Shown one piece after another: positions 36,301-43,380 of a DNA stretch of 46,599 nucleotides. The notes beneath the pieces were generated by a model. It saw only the letters and a list, made by a program, of their open reading frames with translations, made no database searches and had not been told where the DNA came from. The DNA is taken from assembly GCA_017984435.1 (NCBI GenBank), contig JAGNZK010000022.1, positions 1-46,599 of the forward strand, given 5' to 3'. This DNA comes from Nitrosomonas sp. (lineage in GTDB: Bacteria; Pseudomonadota; Gammaproteobacteria; Burkholderiales; Nitrosomonadaceae). A program made the position numbers and the translations under genes. Each line of letters starts with the position of its first letter. Within the stretch, counting starts at the first letter, position 1.

Positions 36301-36879
36301 ATCGCTGGCGTTAACGATCAAGCTGTTGAGCAAATACTTGACTTGGAATTGAATGATACTGTGATCGATGCCTTGTCTGACAGCTATCATGCAGCATCGA
36401 CGATTGAAGTCGAAACTATCACAGTGCGTTTGAATGCCCTAGATGATATCGCAGCGCCAGTAGCTGGTATGGGATTGAAGTTAGATGCAGGTGCGATGAC
36501 AGCAAAATCAGCCGCGGTGGTTGATCTAGATGCCGCATTTGTAGTAGCGGACATACTAAAAATTGGCCAAGGTCTATTAACCGTTAATAATTTCTTAATT
36601 GCGGATGATCAGCTTCAATTATCGGTAAGTCGGTTTGGTTTGACACTGGATGACGATGATATTGGTACTATCGCTCTAACAGATACCGATGGTGATCTCT
36701 CAAATATCATTTTTGGTGTGGCAGCGGTGGCAGCGACTGATTTTATCATCGTTGATAATACCGGTGCTGACACTAATGTGTACTTTGATTCCGATGGAAA
36801 TGGTGCTGGTACGCAAGTGTTGATCGCTACTATCGTAGGTTCTGTGCTAGTGGCAGCAGATGTTGACATCATTGCTTGA
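33307..36879 (+). CDS. Large RTX-type surface protein, candidate S-layer protein
   Basis: This 1190-residue protein is acidic, rich in Asn, Asp, Thr, Gly and Ala, and contains no cysteine, as is usual for type I secreted and S-layer proteins. There is no Sec signal peptide. Residues 1-180 form a helical domain (LADFLDSLPIFTNDVMGDK and similar), the rest being predicted beta-rich. Calcium-binding RTX motifs are few: GGSGGDTFVL near 479, GGEGDDTLLF near 500, GSGDDTVIF near 788 and GGEGSDTLAI near 814. The C-terminal segment NVYFDSDGNGAGTQVLIATI followed by a short hydrophobic end resembles type I secretion signals of surface proteins. A strong ribosome site, terminator and adjacent secretion and glycan genes fit an abundant surface-layer protein, though an adhesin is possible. 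Confidence 0.82.
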   Translation: MAISSEQNILQIVIGLFNATPGKNNLNDLTTAVNNGMTIPQLADFLDSLPIFTNDVMGDKTTTADKVGELLSHFGLVAGGAAGSADKLAEDFFTAQIDAGVSFGSIINQAVDFLNQTTDPAFSAVVTLLNNKVMVAQAFSESYSNNNLGVLQGVLGDVTGTAAYTDTDVDAVLLAAGYPRGGSEGTFILTNGTDIESASVFTSGLVYTPGGNDRINSLQDEDVLTGIGTDAKLNVTVGNAEDNGSDIITPTLNNIATLDAAFTGSGFGVEALDMQDATGLRSINITRVTQAEDRAEIGNIQDATVNDLSVSNTNANQDGTVEFSYGENVLLDENTVALEVSDVQLGFLNIGQNTSGIIFNGVGEQGYEIMTLNSAGGGSNTIGTLNMPMDTGTAGSLTITGNTDLRLGDVQNAVNVDNNTLVEVKDLYVVGSGIAQAGSRIATINAEQFTGNLTLVLDNILDVGKADTSGVDQDVTVTGGSGGDTFVLYDEVQSGDSINGGEGDDTLLFYSGSSLDSAAVGIENANLYADGSIGEIVVDFDNLADVTDVTLRNISSDVDQGGFGGDGVLENAADNPVFFELANLTDAQATGITLLHATTGNNQIENTNILASVKADTANNTLGITLEDGNNTDPRSNFTLVTAITDVTSTIENVTLTDSDTESNSVELNNFADHTGTITLVGGEAGDFINLDVNTDTANADISAVLNGGNSTLGFTADDGEVQQGLYGLDTDGGEGDRTAGHIFDVADLETQVRLGAATIDASAEAANVILRVSTNAASAAGAQTILMGSGDDTVIFDRINDSRAGLTISDTVTGGEGSDTLAIDGHGSRISLGASEWTNVSQFETLRLVGTNIAEVDSDVLLGQNSYNLALTNDLISSNGSGLLHIINDNDANNDRSGTATLNYLDTDDTGEESGVTIDARTLNAQNHFTYNGEEGLSNTIDRFMFSDANVNGGNTIDGGAVDNLSDTNGVNTDIMEIRNIATVTVGDLAGVSNIGTIAGVNDQAVEQILDLELNDTVIDALSDSYHAASTIEVETITVRLNALDDIAAPVAGMGLKLDAGAMTAKSAAVVDLDAAFVVADILKIGQGLLTVNNFLIADDQLQLSVSRFGLTLDDDDIGTIALTDTDGDLSNIIFGVAAVAATDFIIVDNTGADTNVYFDSDGNGAGTQVLIATIVGSVLVAADVDIIA

Positions 36880-36900
36880 TATTAGATGTCGATGAGAAGA

Positions 36901-36951
36901 AGATGATCTCTTAGATATAAAAGATCATCTCTTAGATATAAAAGATCATCT
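36901..36951 (+). repeat. 21-base direct repeats after the surface-protein gene
   Basis: A 21-base unit ending CTCTTAGATATAAAA occurs at 36902-36922 and 36923-36943, followed by a partial third copy (36944-36951). The first copy has GATGATCT and the next GATCATCT, so AGATGATCT (36901-36909) and AGATCATCT (36922-36930) can also pair as a nine-base stem. It lies between the stop codon and the terminator and may stabilise the 3' end of the mRNA. Confidence 0.8.
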
Positions 36952-36971
36952 ATCGTATCTCTAAGTAGCAT

Positions 36972-37005
36972 AAAAACCCGATCTGTATTATGGATCGGGT
37001 TTTTT
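36972..37005 (+). terminator. Strong intrinsic terminator of the surface-protein gene
   Basis: AAAAACCCGATC (36972-36983) pairs perfectly with GATCGGGTTTTT (36993-37004) around a nine-base loop, and is followed by a T-rich stretch. It lies about 95 bases after the stop codon. The symmetric A and T runs would let it work in both directions, but its position suits the surface-protein transcript. Confidence 0.92.
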
Positions 37006-37499
37006 ATTTTTTGTTTTTGTTTTTTTATAAGAAATCCTTCTATTAACTGAATAGAGGCTTACGGTTGTATTCAAACAAAAGAATTATGAGCGATTAAATT
37101 TGAAATAATTGGCTATAACTTTATGTTACGCATAATTCAAAAGTAAAGTATTCCCGCTTAAAACAGCGAAGTATTAAAATTTCTGGTTTTCAACCAATGA
37201 TCATCCTTGATGCGAAAGTTACGATTGAAAACTGATTGAGACTGATTTCTTCTCTTGGATTAATTCCTGATTCCTTGAAGGGGGTATCCTGCTAGAAAGC
37301 CGGTTGATATTGAAGCGAGGCGGTGGGGGGCCGTACTCACAGTTTTCGCTGAGTGCAGCAAACATTATTATAAGACTGCTGAATAACTGTGTTTTTGAGT
37401 CTTTCTATTCGTTTGCAAAATATTGAAATCAGTTTTCCACAGTAGGGGAAACCGATTATGCAGAGATCTCGATTGGTTGCATATAGATAACTTCTTTAT
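37006..37499. other. Non-coding region between the surface-protein gene and pyrF
   Basis: No gene is supported. An inverted repeat GTTTTCAA (37186-37193) / TTGAAAAC (37225-37232) is present, and a single TTTTCCACA near 37432 resembles a DnaA box by chance. The composition shifts from AT-rich to a G-rich patch near 37318-37335. It may contain remnants of a lost insertion, but I recognise none. Confidence 0.35.
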
Positions 37500-38183
37500 C
37501 TATATTTCCTGCAATAATTGGTGCACTGTAAGCAGTGGGTCTTTGGCTTGTGTAATAGGTCTACCTATGACAAGAAAATGAGAACCGTTTTCAATGGCGC
37601 ATCGTGGTGTGGTAATTCTTTTTTGATCATCAGCCTGCCCAACGGATGGGCGGATGCCGGGAGTTACCAGGCAAAAGCTATTACCCATTAATTGGCGCAG
37701 ACGTGTTGCTTCCAGCGCCGAACAAACCACGCCATCCAGTGCACAGTCACCGGCTAATTGCGCCAAGCGCTCCACAATTTTATCGGGTGTACCTTGTAAA
37801 CCAATATCTGCAAGATCATCCTGATCCATACTGGTCAGTAAAGTGACTGCAATAAGTTTGGTTGATCCTTGTGGTATCGCATCGCGTGCCGCCATTAACA
37901 TCTTCCGCCCGCCTAGCGCATGTACATTAAGCATCCATACGCCTAAATTACTGGCGGCTTTGCAAGCATTTGCGACGGTATTAGGGATATCATGGAATTT
38001 CAGGTCCAAAAAAATATCGAAGCCTTTCGACATTAATTTTTCAACCAATTGCGGGCCTGTAGCAGTAAAGAGTTCTTTGCCTACCTTCAGGCGACATAAG
38101 CGGGGATCCAGCTTATTTGCCAGGCTCAAGGCATCTGTCGCACTGCTGAAGTCCAATGCAACAATGATGCGGGGGGCATTCAT
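37500..38183 (-). CDS. pyrF: Orotidine 5'-phosphate decarboxylase
   Basis: PyrF converts OMP to UMP, the last step of pyrimidine synthesis. The 227-residue TIM-barrel protein has Lys33 in [10 protein letters not shown] and the catalytic [11 protein letters not shown] motif (Asp60, Lys62, Asp65), plus the phosphate-binding LVTPGIRP and VIGRPIT segments. The length fits the subgroup common in proteobacteria. It follows lapA by 12 bases; in many relatives lapB lies between them. Confidence 0.97.
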   Translation of the reverse strand: MNAPRIIVALDFSSATDALSLANKLDPRLCRLKVGKELFTATGPQLVEKLMSKGFDIFLDLKFHDIPNTVANACKAASNLGVWMLNVHALGGRKMLMAARDAIPQGSTKLIAVTLLTSMDQDDLADIGLQGTPDKIVERLAQLAGDCALDGVVCSALEATRLRQLMGNSFCLVTPGIRPSVGQADDQKRITTPRCAIENGSHFLVIGRPITQAKDPLLTVHQLLQEI

Positions 38184-38195
38184 GCGCAGAGTTGA

Positions 38196-38405
38196 TTACT
38201 TGTTTGAACGATGGCTGCGACGAGCAAATAATAATGTGATTAAGATGCCCAGTGTAAAGAATATCAAAAGAGCAACACTGAGAGGCAGTTCGATTGATTG
38301 ATCCAGATAATATTGCAGCATGATAGGCTGTGAGTTTTTGGAAGCAAAAATAGCAAGGATCACAAAAACTACAATACGCAAAAACCATGCAATTAGATTC
38401 ATCAT
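38196..38405 (-). CDS. lapA: LapA-domain membrane protein
   Basis: A 69-residue protein with two membrane helices (about 5-22 and 43-61) and a basic C-terminus (FARRSHRSNK), matching the LapA/DUF1049 family. In enterobacteria LapA is encoded with LapB, a regulator of lipopolysaccharide synthesis. Here pyrF, not lapB, follows. The first two codons are both ATG, so the start may be one codon later. It lies 136 bases after ihfB. Confidence 0.88.
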   Translation of the reverse strand: MMNLIAWFLRIVVFVILAIFASKNSQPIMLQYYLDQSIELPLSVALLIFFTLGILITLLFARRSHRSNK

Positions 38406-38479
38406 AATGAGTTTGGCCCGTACAAGTGATAGATAATGATAATGAATTTTAATTTTTGAAACGATCCAATTAAGTCCGA

Positions 38480-38512
38480 GTAGCCAGCAAAGATTAGATT
38501 AACGCTGACTAC
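38480..38512 (-). other. Stem-loop between ihfB and lapA
   Basis: On the minus strand GTAGTCAGC (38512-38504) and GCTGGCTAC (38488-38480) pair over nine bases with one U-G pair around a 15-base loop. No T tract follows, so it may be a processing or attenuation structure rather than a terminator. Confidence 0.4.
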
Positions 38513-38541
38513 CCAGATTAAAAGTGAGTAAATCTGCTCAG

Positions 38542-38841
38542 TTATTTACTTTTTTTGTCTTCTCTATAGTCGACACGTTCGCGCATTTCCTTGCCTGCTT
38601 TGAAGTGCGGAACATATTTTTCAGGTACTTTGACTTTATCACCTGATTTGGGATTACGCCCAATGCGCGGAGGGCGGTAGTTTAGATCAAAACTACCAAA
38701 ACCCCGTATCTCAATACGCTGACCTTTAGATAAACTTTTTGCCATCGCATCAATAATTGTTTTGACAGAGAGCTCAGCATCTTTGGTAACCAATTGCGGG
38801 AAACGAGCTGCCAGTCGCGTAATTAATTCAGATTTCGTCAT
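38542..38841 (-). CDS. ihfB: Integration host factor subunit beta
   Basis: IHF-beta forms a heterodimer with IHF-alpha that bends DNA in transcription, replication and recombination. The 99-residue protein begins [17 protein letters not shown] and contains [11 protein letters not shown] and [10 protein letters not shown], the DNA-intercalating arm signature. Its tail includes [11 protein letters not shown]. It starts nine bases after rpsA, a widely conserved pairing. Confidence 0.97.
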   Translation of the reverse strand: MTKSELITRLAARFPQLVTKDAELSVKTIIDAMAKSLSKGQRIEIRGFGSFDLNYRPPRIGRNPKSGDKVKVPEKYVPHFKAGKEMRERVDYREDKKSK

Positions 38842-38850
38842 GAATTTTCC

Positions 38851-40563
38851 TTATTGCTCTGTGTTTTTACTATCCATTTTAGCTTTCAGTAAAGCACCCA
38901 GACTGGTTGTGCCAGCATTTGTAGGTGTTTTAATTTTTTGCATGGCGCTTGTTTCATCAGATTTGTCTTTCGCTTTAATCGAGAGGTTGATAGTACGATT
39001 CTTACGATCCACATTGATGATCATAGTTTCAACTTTGTCACCTTCTTTTAGGTGTGTGCGAATGTCTTCAACGCGATCACGTGAAACTTCGGATGCGCGC
39101 AAATAACCTTCTATGTCATTGGTCAGCGCAATAACAGCGCCTTTAGCATCGATGGATTTTACGGTACCTTCGATAATGCTGTTTTTGTCGTGTTCAGCAA
39201 CAAAACTGGTGAAAGGATCGCCTTCCATTTGTTTGATGCCGAGTGAGATACGCTCGCGTTCAACGTCGATGGATAAAATCAATGCCTCGACTTCATCGCC
39301 TTTTTTATAGTTAGGAACTGCTTCTTCTCCGGGTTGATTCCAAGATAGATCAGACAAATGTACAAGACCATCAATATTGCCGGGTAATCCGATAAATACA
39401 CCAAAATCTGTGATCGACTTGATTTGTCCACTGACTTTATCGCCTTTCTCGTGATTCGCGGCAAATTCTTCCCATGGATTGGTTTGGCATTGCTTCATAC
39501 CGAGTGAGATACGGCGGCGTTCTTCATCAATCTCAAGGATCATTACTTCGACTTCGTCGCCCAGCTGTACAATCTTGGATGGATAGACATTCTTATTAGT
39601 CCAATCCATTTCAGAGATATGTACCAGTCCTTCAATACCTTGTTCAATCTCGATAAATGCACCGTAATCGGTCAAGTTGGTGACTTTACCAAACAAGCGA
39701 GTACGCGCTGGATAACGTCGTGACAAACCTACCCATGGATCTTCACTAAGCTGCTTCATGCCCAAAGAAACGCGATTCTTTTCTTGATCGAACTTGAGTA
39801 TCTTGGCAGTGACTTCATCACCAATATTAACCACTTCAGATGGGTGTTTAACACGACGCCATGCCAGGTCGGTAATATGTAACAATCCGTCAATTCCACC
39901 CAGATCGACAAAGGCACCGTAATCAGTAATATTTTTAACCACACCTTGAACAACCGCGCCTTCTTGTAAGCTAGACAATAAAGTTTCACGATCAGCGCCT
40001 TGCGTTGCTTCCAGTACTGCTCGACGCGAAACCACTACATTATTACGCTTGCGATCAAGCTTGATGACTTTGAAGTCCATTTCCTTATTTTCATAAGGTG
40101 TTGTGTCTTTAACTGGGCGGATGTCCACCAATGAGCCGGGTAGAAATGCGCGAATGCCATTGATCATGGCAGTCAAACCACCTTTTACCTTACCATTGAC
40201 CATACCGGTAACAATTTTGCCGCTTTCCATCGCTTCTTCCAGATCATGCCAGGCGGTGAGACGCTTGGCCTTGTCGCGGGAAAGGCGTGTTTCTCCATAG
40301 CCATCTTCAAGAGATTCAATGGCGACACTGATAAAATCACCGGGCTTAACTTCAATTTCGCCACGATCATTTTTAAATTCTTCGACAGGAATGAAACTTT
40401 CAGATTTGAGGCCGGCATTAACGACAACAATGTTATAGTCAACACGAACAACTTCGGCAGTAATTACTTCGCCGATGCGCATTTCCTGACGAGAGAGACT
40501 TTCTTCAAAGAGTGCGGCAAAACTTTCTGGGGAATTTATGGTTGCAGTGGAAGCTTTAGTCAT
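38851..40563 (-). CDS. rpsA: 30S ribosomal protein S1
   Basis: S1 binds mRNA and brings it to the 30S subunit. The 570-residue protein consists of six S1 repeats of about 70-75 residues with repeated signatures such as [41 protein letters not shown] and [21 protein letters not shown]. Repeats 3-6 are most regular, while the first two bind the ribosome. It lies between cmk and ihfB, the usual order in proteobacteria. Confidence 0.98.
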   Translation of the reverse strand: MTKASTATINSPESFAALFEESLSRQEMRIGEVITAEVVRVDYNIVVVNAGLKSESFIPVEEFKNDRGEIEVKPGDFISVAIESLEDGYGETRLSRDKAKRLTAWHDLEEAMESGKIVTGMVNGKVKGGLTAMINGIRAFLPGSLVDIRPVKDTTPYENKEMDFKVIKLDRKRNNVVVSRRAVLEATQGADRETLLSSLQEGAVVQGVVKNITDYGAFVDLGGIDGLLHITDLAWRRVKHPSEVVNIGDEVTAKILKFDQEKNRVSLGMKQLSEDPWVGLSRRYPARTRLFGKVTNLTDYGAFIEIEQGIEGLVHISEMDWTNKNVYPSKIVQLGDEVEVMILEIDEERRRISLGMKQCQTNPWEEFAANHEKGDKVSGQIKSITDFGVFIGLPGNIDGLVHLSDLSWNQPGEEAVPNYKKGDEVEALILSIDVERERISLGIKQMEGDPFTSFVAEHDKNSIIEGTVKSIDAKGAVIALTNDIEGYLRASEVSRDRVEDIRTHLKEGDKVETMIINVDRKNRTINLSIKAKDKSDETSAMQKIKTPTNAGTTSLGALLKAKMDSKNTEQ

Positions 40564-40647
40564 TATAAAAAATACCTGATTTAATGCCCTGTCATGGTTT
40601 GCACCTAACAGGCTGGGTTAGTTAATAAAATGTTTGAAGTATGAATC

Positions 40648-40674
40648 TTATCTTCCTGATGTACAGGAAGATAA
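40648..40674 (-). other. Stem-loop between cmk and rpsA
   Basis: Perfect 11-base arms (TTATCTTCCTG and CAGGAAGATAA) enclose a five-base loop, starting six bases after the cmk stop in transcription order. It is the most stable-looking short hairpin in this part of the window. No T run follows, so it is probably not a full terminator. It may separate low cmk from high rpsA expression by RNA processing or attenuation. Confidence 0.6.
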
Positions 40675-40680
40675 AGGATG

Positions 40681-41373
40681 CTATTTCACATTCAAACTTG
40701 AGTTTTTTGCACAGATTTCATTATACCAGGAGAGAACAGCGTCTTGTGCCTGGGATATGGTGAGTGAAGTTGTATCGAGCAATTTTGCATCAGCACCTTG
40801 TTGCAAAGGGGCGATGCTGCGATTGCTGTCGCGTTCATCACGTTTTTGGATATCCTGCAATAAGTCGGCGATGTTAGCATTCATTCCTTTCTCTATCAAC
40901 TGCTTATATCGTCTTTGTGCGCGAATCTCAGCACTGGCGGTAAGAAATATTTTCAGTATGGCATTGGGAAAAATAACGGATCCCATATCACGCCCATCCG
41001 TCACTAATCCCGGTAATTGGCGGAATCCACGCTGTCGCTCAGTAAGTGCCTCTCGAATCTGAGGGTAAGCCGCTAATTGAGAAGCTAAAATGCCGCATTC
41101 TTCGGTTCGAATATCGTCAGTAACGATTTTGTCATCAAGATAAATGGTTTCATCTTTAAATAGCACACTCAGGTTTCTGGCAATATTTGCGAGCAAGTCC
41201 TTGTCTTGAATATCCGCGTGGGATTGTGTCGCTTTTAATGCAACTAACCGGTAAAGTGCGCCGCTGTCCAGATAATGAAATCCAAGCTTTTTTGCAACCA
41301 ATTGCGCGATAGTGCCTTTGCCGGATGCCGATGGACCATCAATGGCGATGACAGGAATTTTATGATGTTGCAT
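40681..41373 (-). CDS. cmk: Cytidylate kinase
   Basis: Cmk phosphorylates CMP and dCMP. The 230-residue protein has the P loop GPSASGKGT (13-21), the CMP-binding LDSGALYR segment, VTDGRDMGSVIFPNA in the middle and the lid-type RDERDSNRSIAPL stretch. It lies between aroA and rpsA as in many proteobacteria. Confidence 0.97.
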   Translation of the reverse strand: MQHHKIPVIAIDGPSASGKGTIAQLVAKKLGFHYLDSGALYRLVALKATQSHADIQDKDLLANIARNLSVLFKDETIYLDDKIVTDDIRTEECGILASQLAAYPQIREALTERQRGFRQLPGLVTDGRDMGSVIFPNAILKIFLTASAEIRAQRRYKQLIEKGMNANIADLLQDIQKRDERDSNRSIAPLQQGADAKLLDTTSLTISQAQDAVLSWYNEICAKNSSLNVK

Positions 41374-41418
41374 TCAGTGATCTCGTTATCTGGATGGGAT
41401 GATTAGGTAGAATTTATT

Positions 41419-42735
41419 TTATGCTGGATGAATTATTTGTGAAAATTTTTCAAAATAATCAGGAAACGTTTTTGCGACACAATCAGGATCATTGATGCGC
41501 ACAGGTGCTCCCAGGGATACAAGAGAAAAGCACATCGCCATGCGATGATCGTCATAAGTATCTATTGCCGCGTGTGGAATCAAACCATTGACGGGTGGCG
41601 TGATGCGTAAATAATCCGCGCCTTCTTCAATACTCGCTCCTAATTTGCGCAATTCATTGGACATAGCGCTAAGGCGATCCGTTTCTTTTAAGCGCCAGCT
41701 AGCGATGTTGCGCAATGTGGTAATACCTTCCGCAAATAATGCGGCAACCGCGAGCGTCATCGCAGCATCGGGAATATGATTGCAATCCAGATCAATGGCA
41801 TGCAGAAATTTTCCGCTGTGATTTGCTTCTGCTCCGCTTGCCTCGATCCAGTCTTCCCCCATGGATATTTTTGCTCCCATCTTTTCCAGTGCTGTGGCAA
41901 AACGCACATCACCTTGTGCGCTATCACGGCCGACTCCCTGAACACGCACCGGACCATGCCCGATAGCACCTGCTGCGAGAAAATAGGAGGCTGAAGAGGC
42001 GTCCCCTTCGACAATGACATGACCTGGACTGCGATAACTTTGCTGCGCGGGTATTACGAATTGCTGCCAGTCGGTATGTTCGATTTGTACACCAAAACGT
42101 TGTATTTGTGCGAGTGTTAGCTCGATATAAGGCTGTGAAATTAAAGTACCGGATACCTTGATGATAGATTTTTTCCCGCTCAATGGTAGTGCCATGAGCA
42201 GTCCAGTTAGAAATTGACTGGAAACGTCACCTTTCACGGTAATAGGGTGGACCCCGCTTTTGATAGATGAGTCAATCGGCTTGATTTCCAAAGGGGGAAA
42301 ACCGGGATTGCCCAAGTAAGTAATGTTTGCGCCTAATTGACGTAATGCATCCACCAGATCCGCTATGGGCCGTTCATGCATGCGTGGTACGCCCGATAAC
42401 CGGTAATGCCCATGCATTAAAGACAATACCGCAACCAAGGGCCGAAAAGCGGTACCGGCATTGCCGAGAAATAAATCAGCTTGTGTGACTGGAAACTTCC
42501 CTTTTCCTCCGATGATGCTGTAATCGTTTTTATCTGTTTGTGTGACTGAAATACCCAATTTGGCAAGTGCATCCAGCATACGTGCCGTGTCGTCGGAAGC
42601 CAATAAATCATGAATGTGTGTGGTGCCTTCCGCTAATGCAGCCAGTAAGAGAATACGGTTGGAGATACTCTTTGATCCGGGCAATTGCACAATACCGCTG
42701 GCAATTCTGGCGGATGGAAGATCAAGCCATGTCAT
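41419..42735 (-). CDS. aroA: 3-phosphoshikimate 1-carboxyvinyltransferase (EPSP synthase)
   Basis: AroA joins PEP to shikimate 3-phosphate, the sixth step of the shikimate pathway. The 438-residue protein contains [10 protein letters not shown] near the N-terminus (with Lys22), the [10 protein letters not shown] segment near residue 95, [14 protein letters not shown] and, near the C-terminus, [12 protein letters not shown]. The GNAGTA motif marks a class I type enzyme. It precedes cmk by 45 bases. Confidence 0.97.
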   Translation of the reverse strand: MTWLDLPSARIASGIVQLPGSKSISNRILLLAALAEGTTHIHDLLASDDTARMLDALAKLGISVTQTDKNDYSIIGGKGKFPVTQADLFLGNAGTAFRPLVAVLSLMHGHYRLSGVPRMHERPIADLVDALRQLGANITYLGNPGFPPLEIKPIDSSIKSGVHPITVKGDVSSQFLTGLLMALPLSGKKSIIKVSGTLISQPYIELTLAQIQRFGVQIEHTDWQQFVIPAQQSYRSPGHVIVEGDASSASYFLAAGAIGHGPVRVQGVGRDSAQGDVRFATALEKMGAKISMGEDWIEASGAEANHSGKFLHAIDLDCNHIPDAAMTLAVAALFAEGITTLRNIASWRLKETDRLSAMSNELRKLGASIEEGADYLRITPPVNGLIPHAAIDTYDDHRMAMCFSLVSLGAPVRINDPDCVAKTFPDYFEKFSQIIHPA

Positions 42736-43014
42736 GATATTTAAAGTATAAAAATTGACAGATGATATCGCATAAAAACATTCAACGAATATAAATTTCG
42801 TTAATCATTTGAGCATCGATATTACTTGGACTGATCCACTAAATTTGGAAAAATCTTTATCAAACCTTCTTGTTTAAGGTAATCTATCGCGTAGATTTTT
42901 AGTGGAGAGCACACCTTTTGCTTGAAGTGCTTTTAGAAGATGTTGTTTCTGATGTTGGATTGTGTTGATACCAGTCAGAATTATTGTACTATTTTACTGA
43001 AAAGAGGTTGATAA

Positions 43015-43260
43015 ATGGAAGATGCAGAAATTGCTTTGATGTTTTCTTTACTGGCTATTCCTGTCGCCATCTGGTTGCAGTTATGGGTAAAAAATCGCAG
43101 AGAGAATCGTAAAAATGTTCTAGGTGAAGAGGAATTTGAAAACACAGCACGGGCATTTGTTTCTATCATTTTAGAGGGCACTGCCATTGTGGGAGGACTG
43201 ATCATGATTATTATGGGTTCCGGAGGAGTGATTAAGTACATCATCAATTTCTATACGTGA
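43015..43260 (+). CDS. Unrecognised small membrane protein
   Basis: An 81-residue protein with two hydrophobic segments (about 7-25 and 48-75) joined by a charged stretch (KNRRENRKNVLGEEEFEN). The second segment is long and glycine-rich (AIVGGLIMIIMGSGG). I do not recognise the family. AAAAGAGG precedes the ATG at good spacing and a terminator follows, so the gene is probably real and transcribed alone. Confidence 0.65.
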   Translation: MEDAEIALMFSLLAIPVAIWLQLWVKNRRENRKNVLGEEEFENTARAFVSIILEGTAIVGGLIMIIMGSGGVIKYIINFYT

Positions 43261-43286
43261 TGTTCTTAGTCTATTGGGAGAATAGG

Positions 43287-43325
43287 ATACTCGGGGCATC
43301 AAATGAATACCCTGAGTATTTTTTG
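43287..43325 (+). terminator. Intrinsic terminator after the 81-residue protein gene
   Basis: ATACTCGGGG (43287-43296) pairs with CCCTGAGTAT (43310-43319) over ten positions, with one G-U pair, and is followed by six T. It lies 27 bases after the stop codon and ends the plus-strand transcript before the convergent topB. Confidence 0.85.
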
Positions 43326-43380
43326 TAATTTGCTACTGAATGGATCAGGGGAAAGTACAAGAAGGCTTCGCTGTATTCGC

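Noticed and set aside
37425-37445. DnaA-box-like TTTTCCACA and possible replication origin
   Set aside because: Only one imperfect copy was seen, with no AT-rich unwinding repeats or dnaA gene nearby.
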